From Actinomycetales bacterium (GTDB taxonomy: Bacteria > Actinomycetota > Actinomycetes > Actinomycetales > Microbacteriaceae): DNA of 64,000 nucleotides. The notes below the pieces were generated by a model. That model saw nothing but the letters and a program-made list of their open reading frames with translations. It did not search any database and was not told the DNA's origin. The DNA lies in contig JAFKEN010000005.1 of NCBI GenBank assembly GCA_017308515.1, positions 248,001-312,000 of the forward strand, read 5' to 3'. Both the position numbers and the translations under genes were made by a program. Shown here piece after piece: positions 41,711 through 50,347 of the stretch. Within the stretch, counting starts at the first letter, position 1; every line of letters starts with the position of its first letter.

Positions 41711-43266
41711 CCCAGCCGCGCCGCGATCGCCCGCGCGCCCTTGACGGCGATCGCGACGCTCATGAGCGTCGGGTTCACGGTCGTCGCGGTCGGGATCAGC
41801 GCGTTGCCGCCGACGACGAGGTTCTCGAAGCCCCACACCCGCGACTCGGGGTCGGCGACGGAGGTGCCGTCGTCGGCCGGGCCCATCCGCATGGTGCCCT
41901 GGTAGTGCAGGCTCGATCCGGGCGGCAGCAGGCGCGGCTCCGCGACGAACTCGCCGAGCGCCGCACCGGCGCGCCGCAGGCGCGCGGTCGCGTCGGCGAT
42001 CTCCGCCTCCTCCGCCTCGGTGAGCGCGTACTCGATCGTCATGTTCGGGAGGCCGAGGTAGTCGAGTTCGGCGTCGTCGAAGCGCACGCCGTCCTCGACG
42101 CGGGGCTGCTTGCGCATCCCGTAGCCCATGTTGACGTAGCCCCAGCGGTTCGCGGGGGCGTCGCCGAGCAGCCGGAACGGGGGCGTCTCGGCGTACATCA
42201 CCTGCAGCGAGAACGGGTGCTCGGGCTCGGAGAAGGGGATGCGGTTGACCGCCGCGACGGGATCCACCGGGTTCGCCGACCGCCGTTCGAGTTCGGCGTC
42301 GAGCTGCGCCGAGGTGGCGTGGCGCTCCATCTTCTCGGCGGCGAGCGCGACCGTCGAGATCACCATCGGGTGCTCGGTGAGGTAGCGCCCGAGCGCAGCC
42401 GGGCGGATGCCGCTGGCCCACAGCAGCTGCGGCGAGCGGAACGCGTCGGCGGCCACCACGACGACGTCGGCGGGGACGGTCCGGGTCTCTCGCGAGCGCA
42501 GGTCCTCGACGACGACGCCGGTGACGACGCCCGCGTCGTGTTCGATCCGGCGCACGAGGTGCAGATCGTGCAGCGCGAAGCGCTCGGCGAGCGCACTGCC
42601 GGGCTCGACGAGCGGGCCGAGAACGGTGTCGGCCCCGGTCCAGCGCATCGATCCGTCGGGCTGGGGGTCCCCCGCGACGGGCAGGGTGCTCGGGCCGCGG
42701 CCCTCGGGCAGCTCGGCGCCGAACTCCTCCTCGAGGAGGGCACGGATCGCCCGGCCGACGGCCGAGTCGGCGAAGGCCGCGCTCTGGCCGTGCAGCAGGC
42801 CCTCGGCCGCCTCGACGAGCTCGTCCCACTCGCTCTCGAGGAACGGGATCCGCTCGCTGAAGGCGGGACGCGGGATCGCGCAGGTCCAGTGCGCGCCCTG
42901 ACCCCCGACGTTGGTCGCGGCGGCCGCGGCGGGGAAGCTCGCCGCGTGCGCGGAGCCTTCGCCCCCGAAGTCGAGCAGGAAGGTGCCCTGCCGCGCGGTG
43001 AACATCCCCTCGACGACCGCGGAGTCGGGGATGCCGAGCGAGGACCGGTAGCTGCCCGACTGCGGACCCTGCGAGGCCTCGCGGGCCGCCTCCTTCGCCG
43101 CCGGGTCGGCGATGTTCCGCACGCTCTCGCCGGGGCGCTCGGTCAGCTGCGGACCGGCCTCGAACATCGTGACGCGGGCCGTCGGGTGCGCCTCGAGGAT
43201 TACGCGGGCGTAGGCGGACCCGATCGGTCCGCTCCCGACGATGACGACGGTGGGCTGGCGGGTCAT
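41707..43266 (-). CDS. GMC oxidoreductase, pyranose oxidase/C-glycoside 3-oxidase-like
   Basis: 519 residues. The FAD motif VVIVGSGPIGSAYARVI is followed by VGGQGAHWTCAIP, which matches the THWTC segment of pyranose oxidases, where the His carries FAD covalently (H126 here). The C-terminal GMC domain has catalytic His454 in SLHYQGTMRMG and Asn498 in VNPTLMSVAIAV. The family oxidises sugars at C2 or C3, and related soil enzymes (CarA) oxidise the glucose C3 of C-glycosides. It is co-transcribed with an MFS exporter (4-nt overlap). Three deglycosidase-like pairs lie 11-21 kb away. The exact regioselectivity is inference. Confidence 0.82.
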   Translation of the reverse strand: MTRQPTVVIVGSGPIGSAYARVILEAHPTARVTMFEAGPQLTERPGESVRNIADPAAKEAAREASQGPQSGSYRSSLGIPDSAVVEGMFTARQGTFLLDFGGEGSAHAASFPAAAAATNVGGQGAHWTCAIPRPAFSERIPFLESEWDELVEAAEGLLHGQSAAFADSAVGRAIRALLEEEFGAELPEGRGPSTLPVAGDPQPDGSMRWTGADTVLGPLVEPGSALAERFALHDLHLVRRIEHDAGVVTGVVVEDLRSRETRTVPADVVVVAADAFRSPQLLWASGIRPAALGRYLTEHPMVISTVALAAEKMERHATSAQLDAELERRSANPVDPVAAVNRIPFSEPEHPFSLQVMYAETPPFRLLGDAPANRWGYVNMGYGMRKQPRVEDGVRFDDAELDYLGLPNMTIEYALTEAEEAEIADATARLRRAGAALGEFVAEPRLLPPGSSLHYQGTMRMGPADDGTSVADPESRVWGFENLVVGGNALIPTATTVNPTLMSVAIAVKGARAIAARLG

Positions 43267-44930
43267 GCGCGCTCCTCGAGGGCGGGGTCGGCCGTGGCGG
43301 GGTCGGCGGGGGTGAGATCGGCCGAGAGGGGCTCGACCGAGGCAGTGGCGGGATCGGTGGACGGATCGTGCGGCGCCTCGTCGGAGAGCCGCCCCGCGGG
43401 CAGCAGCACGGCGACGACCACCCCGAGCGCGTACACCCCCGCGAGAGAGCCGTAGACCGGCGCGAAGACCTCGCGGTAGATCGCGGCGACCCGGGTCTGC
43501 AGCTCGGGATCGGAGGCGTGCACGAGCGCGGGCGTGAGGGTCGAGGCGTCGAGCCCGCCGGGCAGCAGCGCGGCGACGCCGATGCCGATCATCCCGCCGA
43601 TGATCGCGGTGCCGACGGTCGCCCCCACCTGCCGCACGAGGTTGATGGTCGCCGTGACCGAGCCCGTCTCCCGCGCGGGCGCCGCGGACTGCACGACGGC
43701 GACCACGAGGGTCTGGAAGGCGCCGGTGCCGACCCCGACGAGCCCCATGACGACCATGGGCACGGCGAGCGGAAGGCCCACCGGCAGCTGCGACATGACG
43801 AGCAGGCCGGCCGCGGCGAGCGCGGTGCCGGCGATCGGGAACACCCGGTAGCGACCGGTGCGACTCGCGAGCCAGCCGGTCAGCAGGTTGCTGACGAGCA
43901 TGCCGAAGACGGTCGCGATCGGCACGAGGCCCGAGACGGTCGCCGTCGTGCGGTAGGCCATCTGGAAGTACGTGGGCAGGTAGGCCGTGACGGCGAACAG
44001 CCCGATGCCGATGATCGCCGAGAGGGCCATGCCCGCCGCGATCGTGCGGTTCGCGAACAGCCGCAGCGGCACGATCGGCTCGGGCCGGCGCAGCTCGATC
44101 GCGAAGAACGCGACGAAGGCGGGCGCGGAGAGGGCGAAGGTGACGAGGGCGGCGACGCGCTGGGCCGGGTCGGTGATCCAGGTGACCCCGAGCACGAGCG
44201 CCGTCATCGCGAGCGTGAAGCTGACGGCGCCGCCGAGGTCGAGCGGGCGACGCCCGACCGGCTCGACGTGCGGGATCGCGACGAGCGCGAGCAGGAACGC
44301 GATCGACCCGACGGGCAGGTTGATCCAGAACACCCAGGGCCAGCCCCAGTAGTCGGTGATCGCACCGCCGAGCACCGGCCCGACGAGGATCGCGATGGGG
44401 AACGCCGCCCCGACGACCGCGAGGTAGCGCGGGCGCTGCCGCGGCGTGGTCACCCGCGCGAGGATCGTCTGCGACATGAGCTGCAGACCCGCGGAGCTCA
44501 TCCCCTGCACTACGCGCGCGATCACGAGCTGCGTCAGGTCGGTGGCGAAGCCGCACGCGAGCGACGCGACGAGGAACGCGAGCAGCGCGACCCGGAACAC
44601 GGCGCGCGGGCCGAGCCGGTCGCCCAGCCGCCCGATGACCGGCATCAGCACGGTGCTGGCGAGGGTGTAGCCGACGACGACCCAGCTCATGTGCTCGAGG
44701 GCGCCGAGCTCGCCGGCGATCGTGGCGAGCGAGGTCGAGACGACCGTGTGGTCGAGGGCGCCGAGGAAGGAGACGGTCAGCAGCGCGGCGACGAGCAGCC
44801 GCAGGCGGACGGGAGACAGTGGCATGCGCGGGATGCCCGGTCGACCGGGCCGTCGACGCGACGGTGTGTGCCCCGGAGCCGCGATCGCGGCCGGGATCGG
44901 GCCCGCGAGGACCCCGACGTCGTCTGTCAT
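43263..44930 (-). CDS. MFS transporter, DHA2 (14-TMS, EmrB/QacA) family
   Basis: 555 residues. Fourteen predicted helices begin near residue 45, with the DHA2 motifs LDHTVVSTSLATIAGELG, GRLGDRLGPRAVFR and GPVLGGAITDYWGWPWVFWINLPVG. The tail is acidic and Ala/Pro-rich. The ATG at 44930 gives a 36-residue N-terminal extension; an internal ATG at 44825 (MPLSPVRLRLL) is a possible shorter start. It probably exports drugs or phenolic compounds; paired with the GMC oxidase it might instead move glycosides. Confidence 0.88.
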   Translation of the reverse strand: MTDDVGVLAGPIPAAIAAPGHTPSRRRPGRPGIPRMPLSPVRLRLLVAALLTVSFLGALDHTVVSTSLATIAGELGALEHMSWVVVGYTLASTVLMPVIGRLGDRLGPRAVFRVALLAFLVASLACGFATDLTQLVIARVVQGMSSAGLQLMSQTILARVTTPRQRPRYLAVVGAAFPIAILVGPVLGGAITDYWGWPWVFWINLPVGSIAFLLALVAIPHVEPVGRRPLDLGGAVSFTLAMTALVLGVTWITDPAQRVAALVTFALSAPAFVAFFAIELRRPEPIVPLRLFANRTIAAGMALSAIIGIGLFAVTAYLPTYFQMAYRTTATVSGLVPIATVFGMLVSNLLTGWLASRTGRYRVFPIAGTALAAAGLLVMSQLPVGLPLAVPMVVMGLVGVGTGAFQTLVVAVVQSAAPARETGSVTATINLVRQVGATVGTAIIGGMIGIGVAALLPGGLDASTLTPALVHASDPELQTRVAAIYREVFAPVYGSLAGVYALGVVVAVLLPAGRLSDEAPHDPSTDPATASVEPLSADLTPADPATADPALEERA

Positions 44931-44959
44931 GCTATCCGACTTCCGTCGAAATGCAACTG
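44931..44959 (-). promoter_or_regulatory. Likely promoter of the MFS-GMC operon
   Basis: TTGCAT and TAGCAT separated by 16 nt on the minus strand, with the element CGGAAGTCG (plus-strand complement 44937-44945) between them. The -10 almost touches the annotated ATG, which slightly favours the shorter MFS start. Confidence 0.35.
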
Positions 44960-44974
44960 AAGTGGCGGCGCCAG

Positions 44975-45013
44975 CCTCCTCGGCGCCGGCCTCGTCGGCG
45001 CCGGCCTCCGCGG
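44975..45013. repeat. 15-bp tandem repeat, 2.6 copies
   Basis: CCTCSTCGGCGCCGG is repeated twice with one mismatch, then partly a third time, in the spacer after the FAH gene. It is probably replication slippage in GC-rich DNA, with no evident function. Confidence 0.5.
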
Positions 45014-45015
45014 CA

Positions 45016-45984
45016 TCAGGCCCCGCGGCGCCGGGCGCGCGAGCGCGGCCGGGCCGGCGGAAGCTCCGGCGCCGGCACCGGCGCGCCGACCGTGCCGACC
45101 AGCTCGCCGATCCCCTCGACCGTCATCGTGACGACGTCGCCCTCGCGCAGCGGCGGCGGGGAGAGCTCGCCGCGGCGACCCCACAGCTCCCCCAGGCACC
45201 CGCCGTTGCCGACCGTGCCCGAGCCGAGCACGTCGCCCGCCACGACCCGCGAGTTGCGCGAGGCGTAGGCCACGAGCTCGGGGAAGGGCCATCCCATGTT
45301 CGCCACGAGGTCCTCGCCGATGAGCTCGTCGCCGACGCGCACCTCGGCGCGGATCGCGAGGAAGCCCTCGTCGTCGAGGTAGCGCTCCAGCTCGTCGGCG
45401 GTCACGATCCACGGCCCCAGGCTCGTGCCGAAGTCCTTGCCCTTCGCGGGGCCGAGGCGCACCTTCATCTCGCGGGACTGGATGTCGCGCGCCGACCAGT
45501 CGTTCATGATCGTGTAGCCGAAGATCGTCGCCGCGGCGCCCGCGGCGTCGAGGTTCTCGCCGCCCGCGCCCCCGATGACGACCGCGATCTCGAGCTCGAA
45601 GTCGAGCCGCTCCGTCACCGGCGGGCGCAGCGTCGCGCCGGGCCCGAGCACCGTGTGCGGGTTGGTGAAGTAGAAGGTCGGCGCCTGGTACCACTCCGGC
45701 ACGACCTCGCTCTTGCCGTCGACGGAGGCGCTCACGCCCTCGACGTGCTCCTCGAACGCCACGAAGTCGCGGATGCTCGCCGGCACGAGCGGCGCGAGCA
45801 GCTCCACCTCGTGCAGCGGCACTCCCGCGGCGCCCTCGAGCCGCGCGGCGAGCGCGGGCACCGCGGGCAGTCCCGCGGCGAGCACCTCGGCGACGGTGAT
45901 CCCGTCGGGGAACGGCACCACGCGATCGCCGACGACCGCGCCCTCGGCGAGCGCTCCGTCGTGACGCCAGCGGGCGATCCTCAC
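45016..45984 (-). CDS. Fumarylacetoacetate hydrolase-family protein
   Basis: 322 residues. The motifs are VAFEEHVEGV, the metal-binding FELEIAVVIGGAG with the following Asp, YTIMNDWSARDIQSREMKV, GKDFGTSLGPWIVT and GSGTVGNGGCLGELWG. This resembles true fumarylacetoacetases more than the short FAH-like hydrolases. It would cleave a C-C bond in a 3,5-dioxo acid from ring cleavage. The GTG start overlaps the amidohydrolase stop. It is the last gene of the aromatic operon. Confidence 0.87.
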   Translation of the reverse strand: MRIARWRHDGALAEGAVVGDRVVPFPDGITVAEVLAAGLPAVPALAARLEGAAGVPLHEVELLAPLVPASIRDFVAFEEHVEGVSASVDGKSEVVPEWYQAPTFYFTNPHTVLGPGATLRPPVTERLDFELEIAVVIGGAGGENLDAAGAAATIFGYTIMNDWSARDIQSREMKVRLGPAKGKDFGTSLGPWIVTADELERYLDDEGFLAIRAEVRVGDELIGEDLVANMGWPFPELVAYASRNSRVVAGDVLGSGTVGNGGCLGELWGRRGELSPPPLREGDVVTMTVEGIGELVGTVGAPVPAPELPPARPRSRARRRGA

Positions 45985-46985
45985 GCGCGCACCCGGTTCT
46001 CGAGCAGGGCCGCCGCATTGCCGTCGAGGATCGCCGCGACCGCCTCCGCGTCGAGGCCGGCCCCGCGCACGAAGCCTGCCGGATCGTCGAGGCCCATGTC
46101 GAACGGGAAGTCGCTGCCGAGCACGACGCGCTCCGCCCCCACGGTCTCCACGAGGCGCCGAAGCTGCTGCGGGTCGTGCACGACGGTGTCGAACCAGAGC
46201 TTGCGGAGGTAGCTCGAGGGCTCGTGCGCGCAGGCCTGCGCGTCGGGGCGCACCCGCCAGGCGTGATCCGAGCGGCCGATCGCGAACGGCAGGTAGCCGC
46301 CGCCGTGCGCCGCGACGAGCCGGAGGCCGGGATGCCGGTCGAGCACCCCCGAGAAGATCAGGTGCGAGAGCGCGACGGCGTTCTCGACCGGCTGCCCCAC
46401 CGTGTTGGCGAGGTAGAAGCGGTCGAGGCGCTCGTCGAGGCTGCAGCCGAACGGATGCAGGAACACGACGGCGCGCAGCTCCTCCAGCCGCGCCCACATC
46501 GGCTCGAGCCGCTCGTCGGAGAGCTCGACGTCGCCCGCGAAGCTCGAGATCTCGATGCCCGCGAGGCCGCGGCCGAGCACCGCGTCGTCGATGCACTCGA
46601 GGATCCGCGCGGGGTGCTGCAGCGGCACGAGGCCGAGGCCGGTGAGCCGTTCGGGCGCGCCGGCGACGTGCTCGGCGATCAGCCGGTTCGCCTCCTGGGC
46701 GATGAAGACGGCCAGCTGCTCCTCCGCCCACGGGTAGAAGTGGTTCGGCGAGGCGGAGACCCACTGGCGGTCGACGCCCTGCTCGTCCATCGCCGCGAGC
46801 CGCACCGCGCGGTCGGTGAGTTTCGGGATGCGCGATCCCACCATGGGGCCCGAGACGGCCTGGCTCGCGGCGCCGTTGCGGCGCAGCTCGAGCGCCGCGG
46901 CCTCGGCGACCTGCTCGGGCGCCCGGCGCTCGACCTCCGCGTGGAGGCCGGGCATCAGCAGGTGCGCGTGGACGTCGGTGGTCAT
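45981..46985 (-). CDS. Amidohydrolase-2/ACMSD-like metal-dependent hydrolase
   Basis: 334 residues. The metal-binding VHAHLLMPG at the N-terminus, GVDRQWVSASPNHFYPW, VFLHPFG, VAAHGGGYLPF and the Asp in VLGSDFPFDMG follow the pattern of ACMSD and resorcylate-type decarboxylases. It may decarboxylate an aromatic or ring-cleavage acid. ATG at 46985, overlapping the monooxygenase stop by 4 nt. Confidence 0.87.
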   Translation of the reverse strand: MTTDVHAHLLMPGLHAEVERRAPEQVAEAAALELRRNGAASQAVSGPMVGSRIPKLTDRAVRLAAMDEQGVDRQWVSASPNHFYPWAEEQLAVFIAQEANRLIAEHVAGAPERLTGLGLVPLQHPARILECIDDAVLGRGLAGIEISSFAGDVELSDERLEPMWARLEELRAVVFLHPFGCSLDERLDRFYLANTVGQPVENAVALSHLIFSGVLDRHPGLRLVAAHGGGYLPFAIGRSDHAWRVRPDAQACAHEPSSYLRKLWFDTVVHDPQQLRRLVETVGAERVVLGSDFPFDMGLDDPAGFVRGAGLDAEAVAAILDGNAAALLENRVRA

Positions 46986-48118
46986 GCCGGCTCCGCCATC
47001 CGGTGCGCGATGCCGAAGATGAGGCCGGGCGCGTCGGCGTCGCGGTCGCCGTCGATCTGCCACTGACCGAGCTGCACGCTCGCCTCGACGACCGCGGTCG
47101 CGCGGGGGATGCGGCGCCCGTGGAACTCGCCCCAGAGATCGTCGCTCAGGCTGTCGTCGCGGACGAGCAGCTCGGTCAGCACGAGGGCGTCCTCGAGCGC
47201 CTGCGCGGCGCCCTGGGCGATCGTGGGCGGGCAGGTGTGGGCGGCGTCGCCGATCACGACGACGCGTCCGCGGTTCCAGGCGCCGGGCACGAGGTGCTTC
47301 GTGAACCAGGTGTAGTTGACGCGGGCGCCGCCCTTCTCGAGGTCGGCGCGGATCGCGTCCCAGGGCCCGGAGTAGGCGCGCGACTGCTCGATCATGATGC
47401 GCGCGGCCTCCTCGTCCGAGACCCCGGCGCGATCCTGCGCCTTCTCGACGAGGAACGCGTACATCGTGTCCGGGCCGGTCGGGGTGTAGCCGGCGATGTA
47501 GACCGGGCCGCCGTAGTACAGCTCGCTGCGCTCGACCTCGGCGGGGCGCGAGACGAAGGCGCGCCAGATGCCCATGCCGGTCGGCTCGGGCCGGGTGTCG
47601 ATCCCGATCAGCTCGCGCACCACCGAGTTGAGCCCGTCCGCGCCGATCAGCAGGTCGTAGCGCCCGGCGCTCTCGCCGCCGACCTCGACGTCGACGCCCG
47701 CCTCGTCCTGGTGCAGGCCGGTCACGCTCGCGCCGAAGTGCACGGTGACGCCGAGCTCCTGCGCGCGGGCGACCAGGATCTGCGCGAGGTCGGGGCGGTA
47801 CATGCCCCCCGTCGCCGGGTAGTCGGGGCCACCGGTCTTCACGTCGGGCAGTTCGGCGACGACGGGCGCGCCGGGGCCGGGGGCGCGCAGCGTGAGCCCC
47901 TCGAAGAAGGCGCCCTTGCCCTGCACGGCCGGCCAGACGCCGAGCTCGCCGAAGGCGCGCAGCGCGTTGCCCTGCAGCGTGATCCCCGAGCCCAGGGCGG
48001 TGAGCTCCGGCTTGGCCTCGAACAGGTCGACGGCGACGCCGGCCTCGGCCAGGCGGATCGCGGCGGCGACGCCGGCGACGCCGCTTCCGGCGATCGCGAC
48101 TTTCGAGACTGCGGTCAT
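46982..48118 (-). CDS. FAD-dependent aromatic monooxygenase
   Basis: 378 residues. The single-component flavoprotein hydroxylase motifs are VAIAGSGVAGVAAAIRLAEAGV (FAD), the GADGLNSVVREL Asp-Gly motif and VVIGDAAHTCPPTIAQGAAQALEDA. This group includes salicylate and 3-hydroxybenzoate hydroxylases. It hydroxylates the ring with NAD(P)H and O2, preparing it for cleavage by the dioxygenase encoded earlier in the operon. It starts 73 nt after the cyclase stop. Confidence 0.9.
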   Translation of the reverse strand: MTAVSKVAIAGSGVAGVAAAIRLAEAGVAVDLFEAKPELTALGSGITLQGNALRAFGELGVWPAVQGKGAFFEGLTLRAPGPGAPVVAELPDVKTGGPDYPATGGMYRPDLAQILVARAQELGVTVHFGASVTGLHQDEAGVDVEVGGESAGRYDLLIGADGLNSVVRELIGIDTRPEPTGMGIWRAFVSRPAEVERSELYYGGPVYIAGYTPTGPDTMYAFLVEKAQDRAGVSDEEAARIMIEQSRAYSGPWDAIRADLEKGGARVNYTWFTKHLVPGAWNRGRVVVIGDAAHTCPPTIAQGAAQALEDALVLTELLVRDDSLSDDLWGEFHGRRIPRATAVVEASVQLGQWQIDGDRDADAPGLIFGIAHRMAEPA

Positions 48119-48191
48119 GGTCAGAACCTCTCTGTTCTCCGGTGGCGGTGGTTCGCGGGTGGCGGGCCGGGTGGGGGCGGTGGGACGCGGG

Positions 48192-49190
48192 TCAGAGGAT
48201 CGCGACCGGGTTGATCGGCGATCCGACGGCTCCGGTGATCGGCAGCGGCGCCGCGGAGAGCAGGAACTCGTAGCGGCCCAGGCCCGCGCACACGTCGCCG
48301 AGCTCCTCGAGGTTCCACATCTCGCCGATCGTGAGGCCCATGTTGGGGATCACGACCTGGTGCAGGGGCTGGAACGAGGGCACGTCGAACTCGTTCGGGC
48401 GCACCTCGAAGCCCCAGGTGTCGGTCGCGATCGCGGCGATCGCGGTACGGTGCAGCCATCCCGCCGTGGTCAGCGAGAGACCGGGCGCGGGGCCGCCGGC
48501 GTACTCGCCCCAGCCCTCGCGCCGCGCGCGCCCGTACTGCCCGGTGCGCACGAGCACGATGTCGCCGGGGCCCACGCGGCTCGAGTCGCCCTGCGCGGCG
48601 ATGCACGACTCGAGGTCGGCGGTCGTGATCGCGTAGCCGTCGTCGAGCTCGCCCGTCGTGGGGGCCAGGTGACGACCCACGTCGAGCAGCACGCCGCGCG
48701 CGACGATCGCGGCGGCCGCGTGCTCGATCCCCGTCACGAGGTCGCCGTCGCTCGTCACGACGTCACCCGCCCGGCGGCCGTTCCAGGCGAACCCGTGGTC
48801 GAAGATGTGGCCGAGGCCGTCCCACTGGGTCGAGCACTGCAGCGGCATCGCGATCACGTCGTCGGCGCCGCCGATGCCGTGCGGGAATCCCTGGTTGCCG
48901 CGTTCGGCGTCGGTGCCGGTATCGGTCATGGTGTGCACCGGATTCGTGCGCCGCCGCCAGCCCTTCTGCGGCCCGTCGGTGTCGAAGCGCTGGGCGAGCG
49001 AGACGACATGCCCCTCGCGGACGAGCCCCGCAGCGGCGACCCGGTGAGCCGCGGTGACGAGGTTCAGGGTGCCGAGCCGGTCGTCCTCGCCCCAGCGGCC
49101 CCAGTTGCGGTAGGCCTCGGCGCGCGCGCCGATCTCGCGCTCGGGGTCGGTGCGGTCGAGATCCGCCGGGTTCTCGGACGGGGTCGTCAT
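48192..49190 (-). CDS. Cyclase-family (kynurenine formamidase-like) hydrolase
   Basis: 332 residues. The cyclase motif is seen in QCSTQWDGLGHIFDHGFAWNG (the HxxxD-type metal site is represented by the H and D residues here) and in VLLDVGRHL, VLVRTGQYGRA and TDTWGFEVRP. The family hydrolyses amides, lactones or isatin. In this operon it may open a lactone or cyclic intermediate. Overlaps the FAH gene by 4 nt. Confidence 0.85.
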   Translation of the reverse strand: MTTPSENPADLDRTDPEREIGARAEAYRNWGRWGEDDRLGTLNLVTAAHRVAAAGLVREGHVVSLAQRFDTDGPQKGWRRRTNPVHTMTDTGTDAERGNQGFPHGIGGADDVIAMPLQCSTQWDGLGHIFDHGFAWNGRRAGDVVTSDGDLVTGIEHAAAAIVARGVLLDVGRHLAPTTGELDDGYAITTADLESCIAAQGDSSRVGPGDIVLVRTGQYGRARREGWGEYAGGPAPGLSLTTAGWLHRTAIAAIATDTWGFEVRPNEFDVPSFQPLHQVVIPNMGLTIGEMWNLEELGDVCAGLGRYEFLLSAAPLPITGAVGSPINPVAIL

Positions 49191-50275
49191 CGCACGGCCT
49201 CGGGCGCGCCGTTGGCCCCGGGCTCCGCGACGCAGCGCACCACCTGGGTGCCGAGCCCCTCGATCGTGCCGGTCATGACGTCGCCGTGGCGCAGGAAGCG
49301 CTTCCAGTGCTGGCCGTTGCCGGGAGGGCTCCCAGTCAGCAGCAGGTCCCCCGGCAGCAGCGGCAGCGTGCGCGAGGCGGCCGCCACGAGCGCGGGGATG
49401 TCGAAGAGCAGGTCGGAGGTGCGCGAGTCCTGCTTGACCTCGCCGTTGAGCTGCAGCGCGATCCCCAGATCCCCGGGGTGCGCGACCGCGGGGGCGGGAA
49501 CCAGGAACGGCCCGGTCGGCAGGAAGCCGGGCGAGTTCTTGGCCCGGAACCAGTCGGTGCCGATCTCCTTCATGTCTTTGCGGAACACGAGGTCGCGCGT
49601 CGTGACGTCGTTGACGATCGTGTAGCCCGCGACGTGCTCGAGGGCGTGCTCGCGGTCGACCCGGAACGCCTCGCGACCGATCACGACGCCCAGCTCGAGC
49701 TCCCAGTCGTGCACCTCGCTCATGGCGGGCAGCACGAGCTCGGCGTCGTCGCCGACGACGACCTGCGGCAGTCCGAGGAAGAAGTAGGGCTCCCCCTCGG
49801 CGGCGCGACGGTCCATGATGCCGGCCGCGAAGGCGCGGGCCTGCTCGGGGGTGCGGGTCTCGTCGGGGGTGAGGCCCGCGACCACGAGCTGGATGACGTG
49901 CTCGCGGTAGTTGGCCCCCGCCTGGATCACCTGCCGCGGCTGCACGGGCGCGCCCAGCACGACCTCGTCGAGGGCCCGCCACCCGCCCGCGGACCCGGAC
50001 GCCGATTCCGCGAGCGCCGCGAGCGGGCTCCAGTCGCCCGCCGCGAGGAACCCGTTGAGGCCGCCCTCGCCGAGCTCCTGGGCGCCGAGCGGGCGGATGC
50101 GGTCGCCGACGACGAGGCCGACCGTCACCTCGGCGCCGGGCGCGGCGTCACGCTCGCGGTAGCGCGCCAGTGCGAAGGGCGCGGCGAGCCCGTCGGTCGC
50201 GCGCGCGCCGGATCCGCTCGCGCTCCCCGCGGCGTCCCGGCCCTCGGCGTGGCCCTCGGCGTTCTGGCCCGTCAT
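49187..50275 (-). CDS. Fumarylacetoacetate hydrolase-family protein
   Basis: 362 residues with a 35-residue low-complexity N-terminus. FAH motifs are IQAGANYREHV, the metal-binding DWELELGVVIGREAF, YTIVNDVTTRDLVFRKDM, RAKNSPGFLPTGPFLV and LLTGSPPGNGQHW. It is similar to 2-oxo-acid hydratases/hydrolases acting after extradiol cleavage. GAGGAGG lies 5 nt before the ATG. This is the second gene of the aromatic operon, after a hairpin. Confidence 0.86.
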   Translation of the reverse strand: MTGQNAEGHAEGRDAAGSASGSGARATDGLAAPFALARYRERDAAPGAEVTVGLVVGDRIRPLGAQELGEGGLNGFLAAGDWSPLAALAESASGSAGGWRALDEVVLGAPVQPRQVIQAGANYREHVIQLVVAGLTPDETRTPEQARAFAAGIMDRRAAEGEPYFFLGLPQVVVGDDAELVLPAMSEVHDWELELGVVIGREAFRVDREHALEHVAGYTIVNDVTTRDLVFRKDMKEIGTDWFRAKNSPGFLPTGPFLVPAPAVAHPGDLGIALQLNGEVKQDSRTSDLLFDIPALVAAASRTLPLLPGDLLLTGSPPGNGQHWKRFLRHGDVMTGTIEGLGTQVVRCVAEPGANGAPEAVR

Positions 50276-50309
50276 CGGTCCTCCTCGACCTTCCCCATGG
50301 TGCGGTGCG

Positions 50310-50342
50310 GCCGGGGGGCGGCGCCACCCTCCGCCCCCCGGC
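50310..50342 (-). other. Intercistronic hairpin after the dioxygenase gene
   Basis: A perfect 12-bp stem (50310-50321 with 50331-50342) and 9-nt loop directly follow the dioxygenase stop on the minus strand. Like the hairpin at 12895, it may raise the level of the first gene relative to the rest of the operon. Confidence 0.55.
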
Positions 50343-50347
50343 ACTCC

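Noticed and set aside
44975-45013. Possible CRISPR-like or regulatory repeat array
   Set aside because: Only 2.6 directly adjacent 15-bp units without spacers; best explained as slippage.
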